Origin: Bacteroidota bacterium
GTDB taxonomy: Bacteria; Bacteroidota; Bacteroidia; Bacteroidales; VadinHA17
Reading direction: 5' to 3'
Length of the DNA stretch: 32,924 nt
Assembly (NCBI GenBank): GCA_022709665.1
Contig: JAKLIJ010000012.1
Coordinates: forward strand, 1 to 32,924
A program made the translations under genes and the position numbers. The notes beneath the pieces are model-generated. The model worked only from the letters and a program-made list of their open reading frames with translations, was not told the origin of the DNA and did not search any database. Each line of letters opens with the position of its first letter. The stretch's first letter is position 1. Positions 15,177-21,601 of the stretch are shown piece by piece.

Positions 15177-16472
15177 ATGCTGGCAAATCAACCACTGGCT
15201 GACAGGCTGAGGCCCAGGAATCTTGATGAATTCTGCGGTCAGGAGCATCTTGTGGGCCCCAACGGAGTGCTGAGGAAAGCTATCGAATCGGGAAATATCC
15301 CCTCTTTCATTCTCTGGGGGCCTCCCGGAACAGGTAAGACTACCCTTGCCTGGATAGTTTCAAACACCCTCAAAAGGCCATTTTTCCATCTGAGCGCCGT
15401 TCACTCGGGGGTAAAGGATGTCAGGGAGACAATTGAAAAGGCAAAAAAGCAGCAGTTCTTCAATCAGCCCAATCCGGTTCTTTTTATTGACGAGATCCAC
15501 AGATTCAATAAATCGCAGCAGGATTCGCTTCTCGGCTCAGTTGAGCAGGGAATAATAACACTCATCGGGGCCACAACTGAAAATCCGTCCTTTGAGGTGA
15601 TCACCCCTCTCCTTTCACGCTGTCAGGTTTATGTAATGAATCCGCTTGGTGAAAAAGAACTGGAAAGCCTTCTCGACACTGCTCTTAAGAAGGACCTGTA
15701 CCTCGCCAAATTCGATATTGAGATCAGGGAAAATGAAGCGCTTCTGAGGATATCCGGAGGTGATGCGAGGAAGCTTTTCAATGCCCTCGAACTGGTTGTT
15801 TCCGGCGAATCGGATGATGCTTCGCCTGGGAAGATTGTAATTGACAATGAAATGGTTCTCAGACACGTACAAAAGAACCTGGCAATATACGACAAGAACG
15901 GGGAACAGCACTACGATATAATATCTGCATTTATCAAGTCGATGAGGGGAAGCGATCCCAACGCGACTGTTTACTGGCTTGCCAGGATGGTTGAAGGCGG
16001 AGAGGATCCGAAGTTTATAGCCAGGAGGATGCTTATACTGGCTGCAGAAGACATTGGTCTGGCGAATCCCAACGCCCTTCTGCTGGCCCAGGCCTGCTTT
16101 GAATCGATAAATGTTGTGGGATGGCCGGAATCCAGGATAATACTGTCAGAAACTGCAGTTTACCTGGCTACCTCTCCAAAGAGCAATGCCTCCTATATGG
16201 CAATAGAAAATGCTATTGGACTTGTCAGAGAAAAGGGCGATCTTCCTGTTCCTCTTAATATAAGAAATGCTCCTACAAAACTGATGAAGGATCTGGGTTA
16301 TCACAAAGGATACAGATATGCACACGATTTTGAAGGCAACTTTGTGAAGGATGAGTTCCTTCCCGGGGAGATAAGCGGAACAAGGCTGTATGATCCTGGA
16401 GACAATCCCAGGGAGGAAGAGATAAGGCGAAGGCTGAGGGACATGTGGAAGGGCAAATACAATTATGAATAA
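15177..16472 (+). CDS. rarA: Replication-associated recombination AAA+ ATPase RarA
   Basis: A 431-residue AAA+ protein of the RarA/MgsA/WRNIP1 family, which acts at stalled replication forks. Walker A GPPGTGKTT is at 48-56 and Walker B VLFIDEIHRFNKSQQD at 101-116; GATTENPSFEV (131-141) is the typical sensor-1 region. The C-terminal part holds the tetramerisation domain (AAEDIGLANPNALLLAQACF) and the closing signature LGYHKGYRYAHDFEGNFV. The start MLANQPLADRLRPRNLDEF is chosen because that wording opens the family; the in-frame ATG at 15114 adds 21 residues without homology. A TACTTTTA (15154-15161) close to TAnnTTTG may be its -7 box. The gene ends 42 bases before kdsA. Confidence 0.95.
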   Translation: MLANQPLADRLRPRNLDEFCGQEHLVGPNGVLRKAIESGNIPSFILWGPPGTGKTTLAWIVSNTLKRPFFHLSAVHSGVKDVRETIEKAKKQQFFNQPNPVLFIDEIHRFNKSQQDSLLGSVEQGIITLIGATTENPSFEVITPLLSRCQVYVMNPLGEKELESLLDTALKKDLYLAKFDIEIRENEALLRISGGDARKLFNALELVVSGESDDASPGKIVIDNEMVLRHVQKNLAIYDKNGEQHYDIISAFIKSMRGSDPNATVYWLARMVEGGEDPKFIARRMLILAAEDIGLANPNALLLAQACFESINVVGWPESRIILSETAVYLATSPKSNASYMAIENAIGLVREKGDLPVPLNIRNAPTKLMKDLGYHKGYRYAHDFEGNFVKDEFLPGEISGTRLYDPGDNPREEEIRRRLRDMWKGKYNYE

Positions 16473-16477
16473 AAACC

Positions 16478-16507
16478 TTTGAAAAAGAACCGATATTATT
16501 ATATTTA
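16478..16507 (+). promoter_or_regulatory. Candidate promoter of kdsA
   Basis: TTTG (16478-16481), an 18-base spacer and TATATTTA (16500-16507), one mismatch from TAnnTTTG. It lies in the gap after rarA and ends 7 bases before the kdsA ATG, so transcription would begin almost at the start codon. Confidence 0.4.
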
Positions 16508-16514
16508 CAACTGA

Positions 16515-17345
16515 ATGAAACAAGGAGCACCTGATATTCCGGGCCTGAAACACAGGGATTCTGGCAATTTTGTTCTTATTGCGGGACCATGCGTTGTCGA
16601 GAGCGAAGACATTGTATTTTCAACTGCCGGGCTTCTTGCCGGACTGGCCGACAAATACTCCATACCATTTATATTCAAATCATCATACAGGAAAGCCAAC
16701 CGTTCCAAAGCTGACTCATTCACCGGCATAGGCGACATTAGGGCTCTGGAGATACTTGCTGAAGTAAGAACAAGGTATTCCGTTCCGGTTATTACTGACA
16801 TCCACAATCCTTCGGAGGCGGCAATTGCCGCAGGGTATGTTGATGTACTTCAGATCCCGGCCTTTTTATGCCGTCAGACCGATCTTCTTGAAGCGGCAGC
16901 CCTCACTGAAAAATGGATTAACATCAAGAAAGGTCAGTTTTTGTCGGGAGAATCGATGAAATTTGCAGTAGAGAAGGTAAGAGGAGCCGGGAACGACAGG
17001 ATTATGCTTACCGACCGCGGGAACATGTTTGGATACCATGACCTGATTGTAGATTTCAGGAACATCCCGGTTATGCAAAAAAACGGTGTACCTGTGATCA
17101 TGGACATCACCCATTCCCTTCAGCAACCCAACCAGGCAAGGGGGGTGTCGGGGGGAAACCCGGGCATGATAGAAACTATAGGCAAGGCAGCTATCAGCGT
17201 TGGAGCCGACGGGGTCTTTATTGAGACCCATCCCGATCCTGCCGCTGCTCTGTCGGACGGAGCAAATATGCTGAAACTTTCAAAAATGGAACGACTTTTG
17301 AAGATGCTGACTGCATTGAGAAAGACAATCAATACTTTTAACTAA
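16515..17345 (+). CDS. kdsA: 3-deoxy-D-manno-octulosonate 8-phosphate synthase, metal-dependent type
   Basis: A 276-residue KDO-8-phosphate synthase, condensing phosphoenolpyruvate with arabinose 5-phosphate, the first committed step towards the Kdo of lipopolysaccharide. Typical segments are LIAGPCVVES, KSSYRKANRS, DIHNPSEA, QIPAFLCRQTDLL, FGYHDLIVDF and FIETHPDPAAALSDGANML. The residues that bind metal in the Aquifex enzyme (C11, H185, E222, D233) fall here on C26, H200, E237 and D248, all at the same +15 offset. This places it in the metal-dependent class rather than the E. coli class, where Asn replaces the Cys. It is followed after 20 bases by the LolA-like gene, so the two are probably one operon, both serving the envelope. 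Confidence 0.95.
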   Translation: MKQGAPDIPGLKHRDSGNFVLIAGPCVVESEDIVFSTAGLLAGLADKYSIPFIFKSSYRKANRSKADSFTGIGDIRALEILAEVRTRYSVPVITDIHNPSEAAIAAGYVDVLQIPAFLCRQTDLLEAAALTEKWINIKKGQFLSGESMKFAVEKVRGAGNDRIMLTDRGNMFGYHDLIVDFRNIPVMQKNGVPVIMDITHSLQQPNQARGVSGGNPGMIETIGKAAISVGADGVFIETHPDPAAALSDGANMLKLSKMERLLKMLTALRKTINTFN

Positions 17346-17365
17346 ACATTAATTTTAAAGTACAA

Positions 17366-18067
17366 ATGAAAAAACTTTTTCTCGCAACAACCTTTCTTCT
17401 TGCAGCATTCATGCTGAACGCCCAGAGCCTTGATGAAATCATCGGCAATTACACCCTTGCAAATAAACTTGACAAGATAGGCAGTATCAAGACGATAAGG
17501 ATCTCGGCAACGACTTCGGTCATGGGTATGGAACTGCCCATGGAAATGTGGATGAAGAGTCCGAACAAGATCAAAACAGTAACCAGTTTCAACGGACAGG
17601 AAATGATTCAGGTTTTCGACGGTGAAAAAGGATACAGTGTGAACCCGATGACCGGTTCTGCAAGTCCTGAGGAGATGACACCCGATCAGGTGAAGCAGAT
17701 TGACAGAAGTAACTATTTCAACAATTACATGGAACAGTACCTGAAGGAAGGCAAACTTGCCCTCGAAGGTGAGGAAAGCGTAAACGGAAAGCCTGCTTAC
17801 AAGATAAAGGCTGATCTCGGGAACGGAACAAATACTCTTATGTTTATTGACAAAGCTTCCAGTCTTCTTGTTAAAACTGTTGCAACTGTAAACCAGCAGG
17901 GAATGGATATGATGGTTGAAGCCTACCCTTCAAATTACACAGAGACAAACGGGGTTCTGCTTCCCATGAAGACTACCACCTCGACAAGCGGTATGGAAAT
18001 AGTTACTACCTTCACCAAGGTGGAAGTAGATGGTCCTATTGACGACAGTGTTTTCAAGCTGAAATAA
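17366..18067 (+). CDS. LolA-like periplasmic protein
   Basis: A 233-residue exported protein with a signal peptide (MKKLFLATTFLLAAFMLNAQ, cleaved near residue 20). The remainder alternates amphipathic strands, with KTIRISATTSVMGMELPM, MWMKSPNKIKTVTSFNGQEM and IQVFDGEKGYSVNPMTG near the N-terminal side and LLPMKTTTSTSGMEIVTTF, TKVEVDGPIDDSVFKLK at the end. That pattern, ending in a V-F-L-K-like strand, fits the outer-membrane lipoprotein-sorting (LolA/LolB) half-barrel superfamily, in which a hydrophobic cavity carries a lipid. Whether it is the true LolA or one of the many Bacteroidota paralogues cannot be told. It lies 20 bases after kdsA and ends at a strong hairpin terminator shared with the convergent rnpB. 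Confidence 0.7.
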   Translation: MKKLFLATTFLLAAFMLNAQSLDEIIGNYTLANKLDKIGSIKTIRISATTSVMGMELPMEMWMKSPNKIKTVTSFNGQEMIQVFDGEKGYSVNPMTGSASPEEMTPDQVKQIDRSNYFNNYMEQYLKEGKLALEGEESVNGKPAYKIKADLGNGTNTLMFIDKASSLLVKTVATVNQQGMDMMVEAYPSNYTETNGVLLPMKTTTSTSGMEIVTTFTKVEVDGPIDDSVFKLK

Positions 18068-18085
18068 TACTCTCAGGGTATAAAT

Positions 18086-18118
18086 AAAAAAGGTCATGCA
18101 CGTTCATGACCTTTTTTT
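18086..18118. terminator. Bidirectional terminator between the LolA-like gene and rnpB
   Basis: AAAGGTCATG, a 6-base loop (CACGTT) and CATGACCTTT make a long perfect stem flanked by A-runs on the left and T-runs on the right, so either strand gives a hairpin followed by U. It lies 18 bases after the LolA-like stop and about 5 bases beyond the predicted rnpB 3' end. Confidence 0.9.
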
Positions 18119-18122
18119 ATTC

Positions 18123-18508
18123 AAAGCAGCAGGCCTGTAAGCCGGATTCTGTACCGGCTGAGTCATCTGCGAGAGATATTCCGGCCGGCTTCCATCATTT
18201 ATCTTGTCCTGCAATCACTTGCAGGATCCATCGACCTACCCCCCGGCATCGGGCGAGCAGCCCTGATCGCCGGTATACATGGTCTTTCAACCCATGGAGT
18301 GTACGGCTCGCGGCGTTGCCGCCGCGACCGGTGAGCTCTTACCTCACCTTTTCACCCTTCCCCCGACCCTGTGGCCAGGGAGGTTATTTTCTGTTACACC
18401 TGCATACCCTCGCGGATATCTTCCTGTTAGGAAGCATGGCGCTCTGTGTTGTCCGGACTTTCCTTCCCCGGCCCGAAGGCCTGGAACGATGGAACGGCAT
18501 GCTGCCCT
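18123..18508 (-). ncRNA. rnpB: RNase P RNA, bacterial type A
   Basis: The catalytic RNA of ribonuclease P, which trims the 5' leaders of tRNA precursors, about 386 nt on the minus strand. Conserved pieces read on that strand are AAGGAAAGTCCGGAC (complement of 18451-18465), GGTAAGAGCTCACCGG in the P10/P11 region, GTAACAGAAA in the centre, and ACAGAATCCGGCTTAC near the 3' end (complement of 18137-18152). The ends are set by helix P1: AGGGCAGCA (18500-18508) pairs with TGCTGCTTT (18123-18131), nine pairs including two G-U. Protein-like open frames on the plus strand across this region are artefacts. A promoter and a terminator fit both ends. Confidence 0.95.
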
Positions 18509-18517
18509 GCAAAGATA
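18509..18517 (-). promoter_or_regulatory. -7 box of rnpB
   Basis: On the minus strand this reads TATCTTTGC, an exact TAnnTTTG match, directly before the P1 helix of rnpB, so transcription would start within a few bases of the mature 5' end. The -33 position reads TTTATG, a weak match to TTTG. Confidence 0.7.
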
Positions 18518-18521
18518 CTCA

Positions 18522-18554
18522 ATTGCTCAAAAACCTCATAAATTATTACTTTTG
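18522..18554 (+). promoter_or_regulatory. Promoter of queA, overlapping the rnpB promoter region
   Basis: ATTG (18522-18525), a 21-base spacer and TACTTTTG (18547-18554), an exact TAnnTTTG. It would start transcription about 65-70 bases before the queA ATG. The -33 region of rnpB on the other strand (about 18538-18541) falls inside its spacer. Confidence 0.55.
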
Positions 18555-18628
18555 CTGCCTGAATCCGCTGTAACCTTAAAGCTAAAAACCCGAATAATTA
18601 AAAGACATGCGGATAATACTGAAGAAAA

Positions 18629-19837
18629 ATGCAGGAAATAAGGATAGACGAATATAATTACGATCTTCCCGAAGAACGGATAGCCCGTTATCCACTGCCT
18701 GAACGCGATGGTTCAAAGCTGCTTTTGTATGATGGGGAAAAAGTTACTTCCGACATTTTCAGGAATATATCCAGGCATCTTCCGGAAAGTACTCATCTTG
18801 TTTTAAACAACACCAGGGTAATAAGCGCCCGTCTTCTTTTCAGAAAAGAATCGGGAGCCCTTGTCGAGATACTCTGCCTCGAACCTCTTTTACCATATTC
18901 ATACGAACTCACATTTTCCTCATCCGGACCTGTCGAATGGAAATGCATGATAGGGAACCTTAAGAAATGGAAAAGCGGTGTCCTGTCGATGAAGTTCCGG
19001 GCAGGAGGCAAAGAGTACACCCTCAATGCAGAGAGGATATGCAGTGAGGGCGAAGCGTGGAGGATAAGATTTTCCTGGAATAATAAACGTCTGGTTTTCA
19101 GCGATGTGATTGAAGCGTCGGGACATATTCCGCTGCCGCCCTACATAAACCGGGAAGATGAAGCCGACGACAGGCTAAGGTATCAGACAGTGTATTCAGA
19201 GACAGAAGGTTCTGTAGCAGCTCCGACCGCAGGGCTCCACTTCACGGGAGAATTACTGGGCTCATTATCCGACAGGGGAATAAGTCATTCTGAAATAACC
19301 CTTCATGTCGGTGCAGGGACATTTCAGCCTGTCAGGACACCCGGAATAGCAGGGCACATAATGCACTGCGAGCGCTTCTCGGTTAAGAAGGATACGATTG
19401 ACAAACTGCTGGAGAAACACGGCAAAATAATAGCTGTCGGCACAACATCGGTAAGGACACTTGAAAGCCTTTACTGGCTTGGAGTAAAGATACTCTCCGG
19501 CAAGCCTTCGGGAGACTGCCAGAATACTGTCGGTCAATGGGAACCCTACCTGAAAGACATTGATATAACTGTCAGGGAGTCGCTCAGCGCCCTGAAACAG
19601 TACCTTGCAGGAAAGGGTATAAGTGAACTGGAAGCATCGACTAGCATGATAATAGTTCCCGGTTACAGGTTCAGGATGATCGAAGGGATGATCACCAATT
19701 TCCATCAACCGGGCAGCACACTGCTGCTGCTTGTCTCGGCCTGGACCGGAAATGACTGGAAAAGGATTTACAGGTATGCACTCGACAACGAATTCAGGTT
19801 CCTGAGTTACGGCGACAGTTCACTGTTACTTAAATAG
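18629..19837 (+). CDS. queA: tRNA preQ1(34) S-adenosylmethionine ribosyltransferase-isomerase
   Basis: A 402-residue QueA, which moves the ribosyl part of SAM onto preQ1 at tRNA position 34 to give epoxyqueuosine. Family segments are YNYDLPEERIARYPLPERDG at the start, LVLNNTRVISARLLF (about 55-69), HIPLPPYINREDEADDRLRY, QTVYSETEGSVAAPTAGLHF, LHVGAGTFQPVR, IIAVGTTSVRTLESLYW and MITNFHQPGSTLLLLVSAW. It is about 45 residues longer than the E. coli enzyme, mainly before the last domain (GDCQNTVGQWEPYLKDIDIT), which I have also seen as common wording in Bacteroidota copies but could not verify. The ATG at 18629 begins the usual family N-terminus. It is divergent from rnpB. Confidence 0.95.
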   Translation: MQEIRIDEYNYDLPEERIARYPLPERDGSKLLLYDGEKVTSDIFRNISRHLPESTHLVLNNTRVISARLLFRKESGALVEILCLEPLLPYSYELTFSSSGPVEWKCMIGNLKKWKSGVLSMKFRAGGKEYTLNAERICSEGEAWRIRFSWNNKRLVFSDVIEASGHIPLPPYINREDEADDRLRYQTVYSETEGSVAAPTAGLHFTGELLGSLSDRGISHSEITLHVGAGTFQPVRTPGIAGHIMHCERFSVKKDTIDKLLEKHGKIIAVGTTSVRTLESLYWLGVKILSGKPSGDCQNTVGQWEPYLKDIDITVRESLSALKQYLAGKGISELEASTSMIIVPGYRFRMIEGMITNFHQPGSTLLLLVSAWTGNDWKRIYRYALDNEFRFLSYGDSSLLLK

Positions 19838-19891
19838 AAGGACAGATATAATTATTTAGTGGAAGAAAATTGTATTTTGGTAAAAATTTTT

Positions 19892-19922
19892 TTTGATCCC
19901 ATAATGATTATTCGTTAATTTG
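19892..19922 (+). promoter_or_regulatory. Promoter of the small membrane protein gene
   Basis: TTTG (19892-19895), a 19-base spacer and TTAATTTG (19915-19922), one mismatch from TAnnTTTG, 18 bases before the ATG at 19941. The match supports the ATG at 19941 over a TTG at 19920 that falls inside the -7 box. Confidence 0.55.
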
Positions 19923-19940
19923 TTAACTAAAGTATTCGGT

Positions 19941-20180
19941 ATGAATGAAAATAAAATAATGAGGCAGATGGGAGCAATACTCAGCGCTTTCATGGTGTTC
20001 TTTTATATTGGTATCGGGATTTTCCTGATCTTCATTTTCGATTCGAATCTGACGACTCTCAGCAGGCCTGTTCTGGTCATCTTCGGTTCCGTATGCATTT
20101 TCTACGGCCTGTACAGAGCCTACACCACCTATTTAAACATAGTAAATCTGTTCTTCCGATCCGATGATGAAGATGAATAG
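19941..20180 (+). CDS. Small two-helix membrane protein
   Basis: A 79-residue protein with two hydrophobic helices: about 10-33 (GAILSAFMVFFYIGIGIFLI) and about 42-62 (VLVIFGSVCIFYGLYRAYTT), and an acidic tail DDEDE. I do not recognise a family with certainty. The gene has its own promoter and lies 95 bases before the PstS-like gene, on the same strand as the TonB block. Position suggests it may belong to that block, but nothing in its sequence proves a role. Confidence 0.7.
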   Translation: MNENKIMRQMGAILSAFMVFFYIGIGIFLIFIFDSNLTTLSRPVLVIFGSVCIFYGLYRAYTTYLNIVNLFFRSDDEDE

Positions 20181-20275
20181 CAATGGCATAAAATAAGCTT
20201 TTCATTATACATGTACCGGCTCCGGGGTGAAAACTTATAAGAAAAACACGAGAATGTACATAAAATTTTAAGTGA

Positions 20276-21319
20276 ATGAACTTACCTGATCTTTTTCAAA
20301 AATTTATTATTATTGCATTCCGGAATTCTATACCTAAGTCCGAAAATATTGTGAGTATTATTTTGAAAAAGAATTTTACTTCAGGAAAAAGCTTCCTGGG
20401 CATCGTGTTATTACTGACTGTAATTACAGCCGGATGCAGGTCGGGAGGGCAGAAGCAGCTTGATGAGACACCCACCAGGGGAAATATCAGTATTGTTGTC
20501 GACGAGTCATTTCAACCCCTGATCGACACGGAGGTTTATACATTTACATCGCTGTACCAGAATGCTTCCATAAAACCGCTGTACATGCCTGAAGTGGATG
20601 TTGTGAATCATTTCATGGCCGATTCCGTAAAGGTGATGGTGACTAGCCGCAAACTCACGGAAGATCAGATTGCATATCTGAAGGAACAGCTTATAGTGGT
20701 GCGTTCGGTTACCTTTGCCTGGGATGCTCTTGCACTGATAACCAACAGGGAAAATACCGACACTCTACTCACTTATAATAACGTAGCTGACATATTTCAG
20801 GGCAGGGTCAGGGACTGGAAAGATCTGGATCCGAAGTCAAAGTCCGGAAAGATCAGTGTGATATTTGACAATACCAAATCGGGGAATATAAGGTATTTCA
20901 AGGAACGCTTTGAGATAAACGACACCCTTGGCGACAATTTCTTTGCAGTCAACAGCAATGCCGAAGTAATAGAATTTGTTTCCAGGAATCCGGATGCACT
21001 TGGGATCATAAGTGTTAACTGGGTAAGCGACAAGGATGATCCCCAGAGCAACATGTTCCTCAGCAGGGTGAATGTACTGGCCATTTCCCAGGAGTTCGCC
21101 AATGATGGTTCTTATTACAGGCCCTACCAGGGATTCATAGCCGACAAATCCTATCCTTTTGTTAGAGAAGTATACATGAGTTCGAGAGAGACGTTTACAG
21201 GACTGGGATCAGGTTTTATTCAGTGGGCAACAGGAGAACAGGGTCAGAGGATAGTGCTTAAATCAGGGCTTGTTCCGGCAACCATGCCTGTCAGGCTCGT
21301 CCAGGTCAGAACTGAATAA
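20276..21319 (+). CDS. PstS-like substrate-binding lipoprotein
   Basis: A 347-residue protein of the PBP-like superfamily related to the phosphate-binding PstS. A lipobox is clear (LLTVITAGCRSGG, Cys about 54), but the ATG at 20276 gives a 40-residue n-region; in-frame GTG (20351) or TTG (20363) starts would give a normal signal peptide of about 25 residues, so the true start is open. The mature part opens GNISIVVDESFQPLIDTEVY and has the PstS-like pattern: VMVTSRKLTEDQI, FAWDALALITN, NNVADIFQGRVRDWKDL, SGNIRYFKERF, NPDALGIISVNWV. No pstC, pstA or pstB is near, so a role in ABC import is unlikely from context. It lies before the TPR and TonB-system genes on the same strand, which points to a part in that envelope system, ligand unknown. 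Confidence 0.8.
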   Translation: MNLPDLFQKFIIIAFRNSIPKSENIVSIILKKNFTSGKSFLGIVLLLTVITAGCRSGGQKQLDETPTRGNISIVVDESFQPLIDTEVYTFTSLYQNASIKPLYMPEVDVVNHFMADSVKVMVTSRKLTEDQIAYLKEQLIVVRSVTFAWDALALITNRENTDTLLTYNNVADIFQGRVRDWKDLDPKSKSGKISVIFDNTKSGNIRYFKERFEINDTLGDNFFAVNSNAEVIEFVSRNPDALGIISVNWVSDKDDPQSNMFLSRVNVLAISQEFANDGSYYRPYQGFIADKSYPFVREVYMSSRETFTGLGSGFIQWATGEQGQRIVLKSGLVPATMPVRLVQVRTE

Positions 21320-21367
21320 AAGGGGTTGAAGGAACAGTTGGCCTGAAGTTTGATAAATGACATAGAA

Positions 21368-21440
21368 AGCGCAGGGCTCTGAACACAAAATGTCCGACGC
21401 AGCTTTGGCGAAGGTGAAGGGTTCAGGGGCGGGAGCAAAG
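21368..21440. repeat. Degenerate repeat in the PstS-TPR gap
   Basis: The 282-bp gap before the TPR gene holds words close to the heptamer arrays: GCGCAGGGCTCTGAACA at its start, like the GGGCTCA/GGGCGCA units at 6751-6785, and GGCGAAGGTGAAGGGTTCAG later, like the complement of the array at 5336-5377. Seven-base spacing is loose. I see no gene, terminator or clear promoter in the rest of the gap. Confidence 0.35.
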
Positions 21441-21601
21441 AAAAGGCGCAAAAGATTTAAAGAGACAGGAATTTTCAAAACTGGATATAAGAACAGATAC
21501 TCACGATAAATAAAAAATCCGGCGGGAAGATGACAGAGACCGGGGGAGTTGAAAAAAAGAGAATAAATTGAAACAATAATTTGATATCAAAATTGAAAAC
21601 G

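Noticed and set aside
15056-15178. Long N-terminus for gamma-glutamyltransferase
   Set aside because: It would push the signal peptide more than 40 residues inward; MRIMKF or MKFNLF gives a normal lipoprotein signal.
18106-18641. Open frames of 155 and 120 residues on the plus strand
   Set aside because: They run across the RNase P RNA gene, whose conserved motifs and P1 helix explain the sequence; the predicted proteins are rich in Pro, Arg and His with no family resemblance.
19265-19708. 147-residue open frame antisense to queA
   Set aside because: QueA is unambiguous on the plus strand across this whole interval.
20276-21319. A phosphate ABC importer locus
   Set aside because: Only the binding-protein-like gene is present; no permease, ATPase or phoU gene lies near it.
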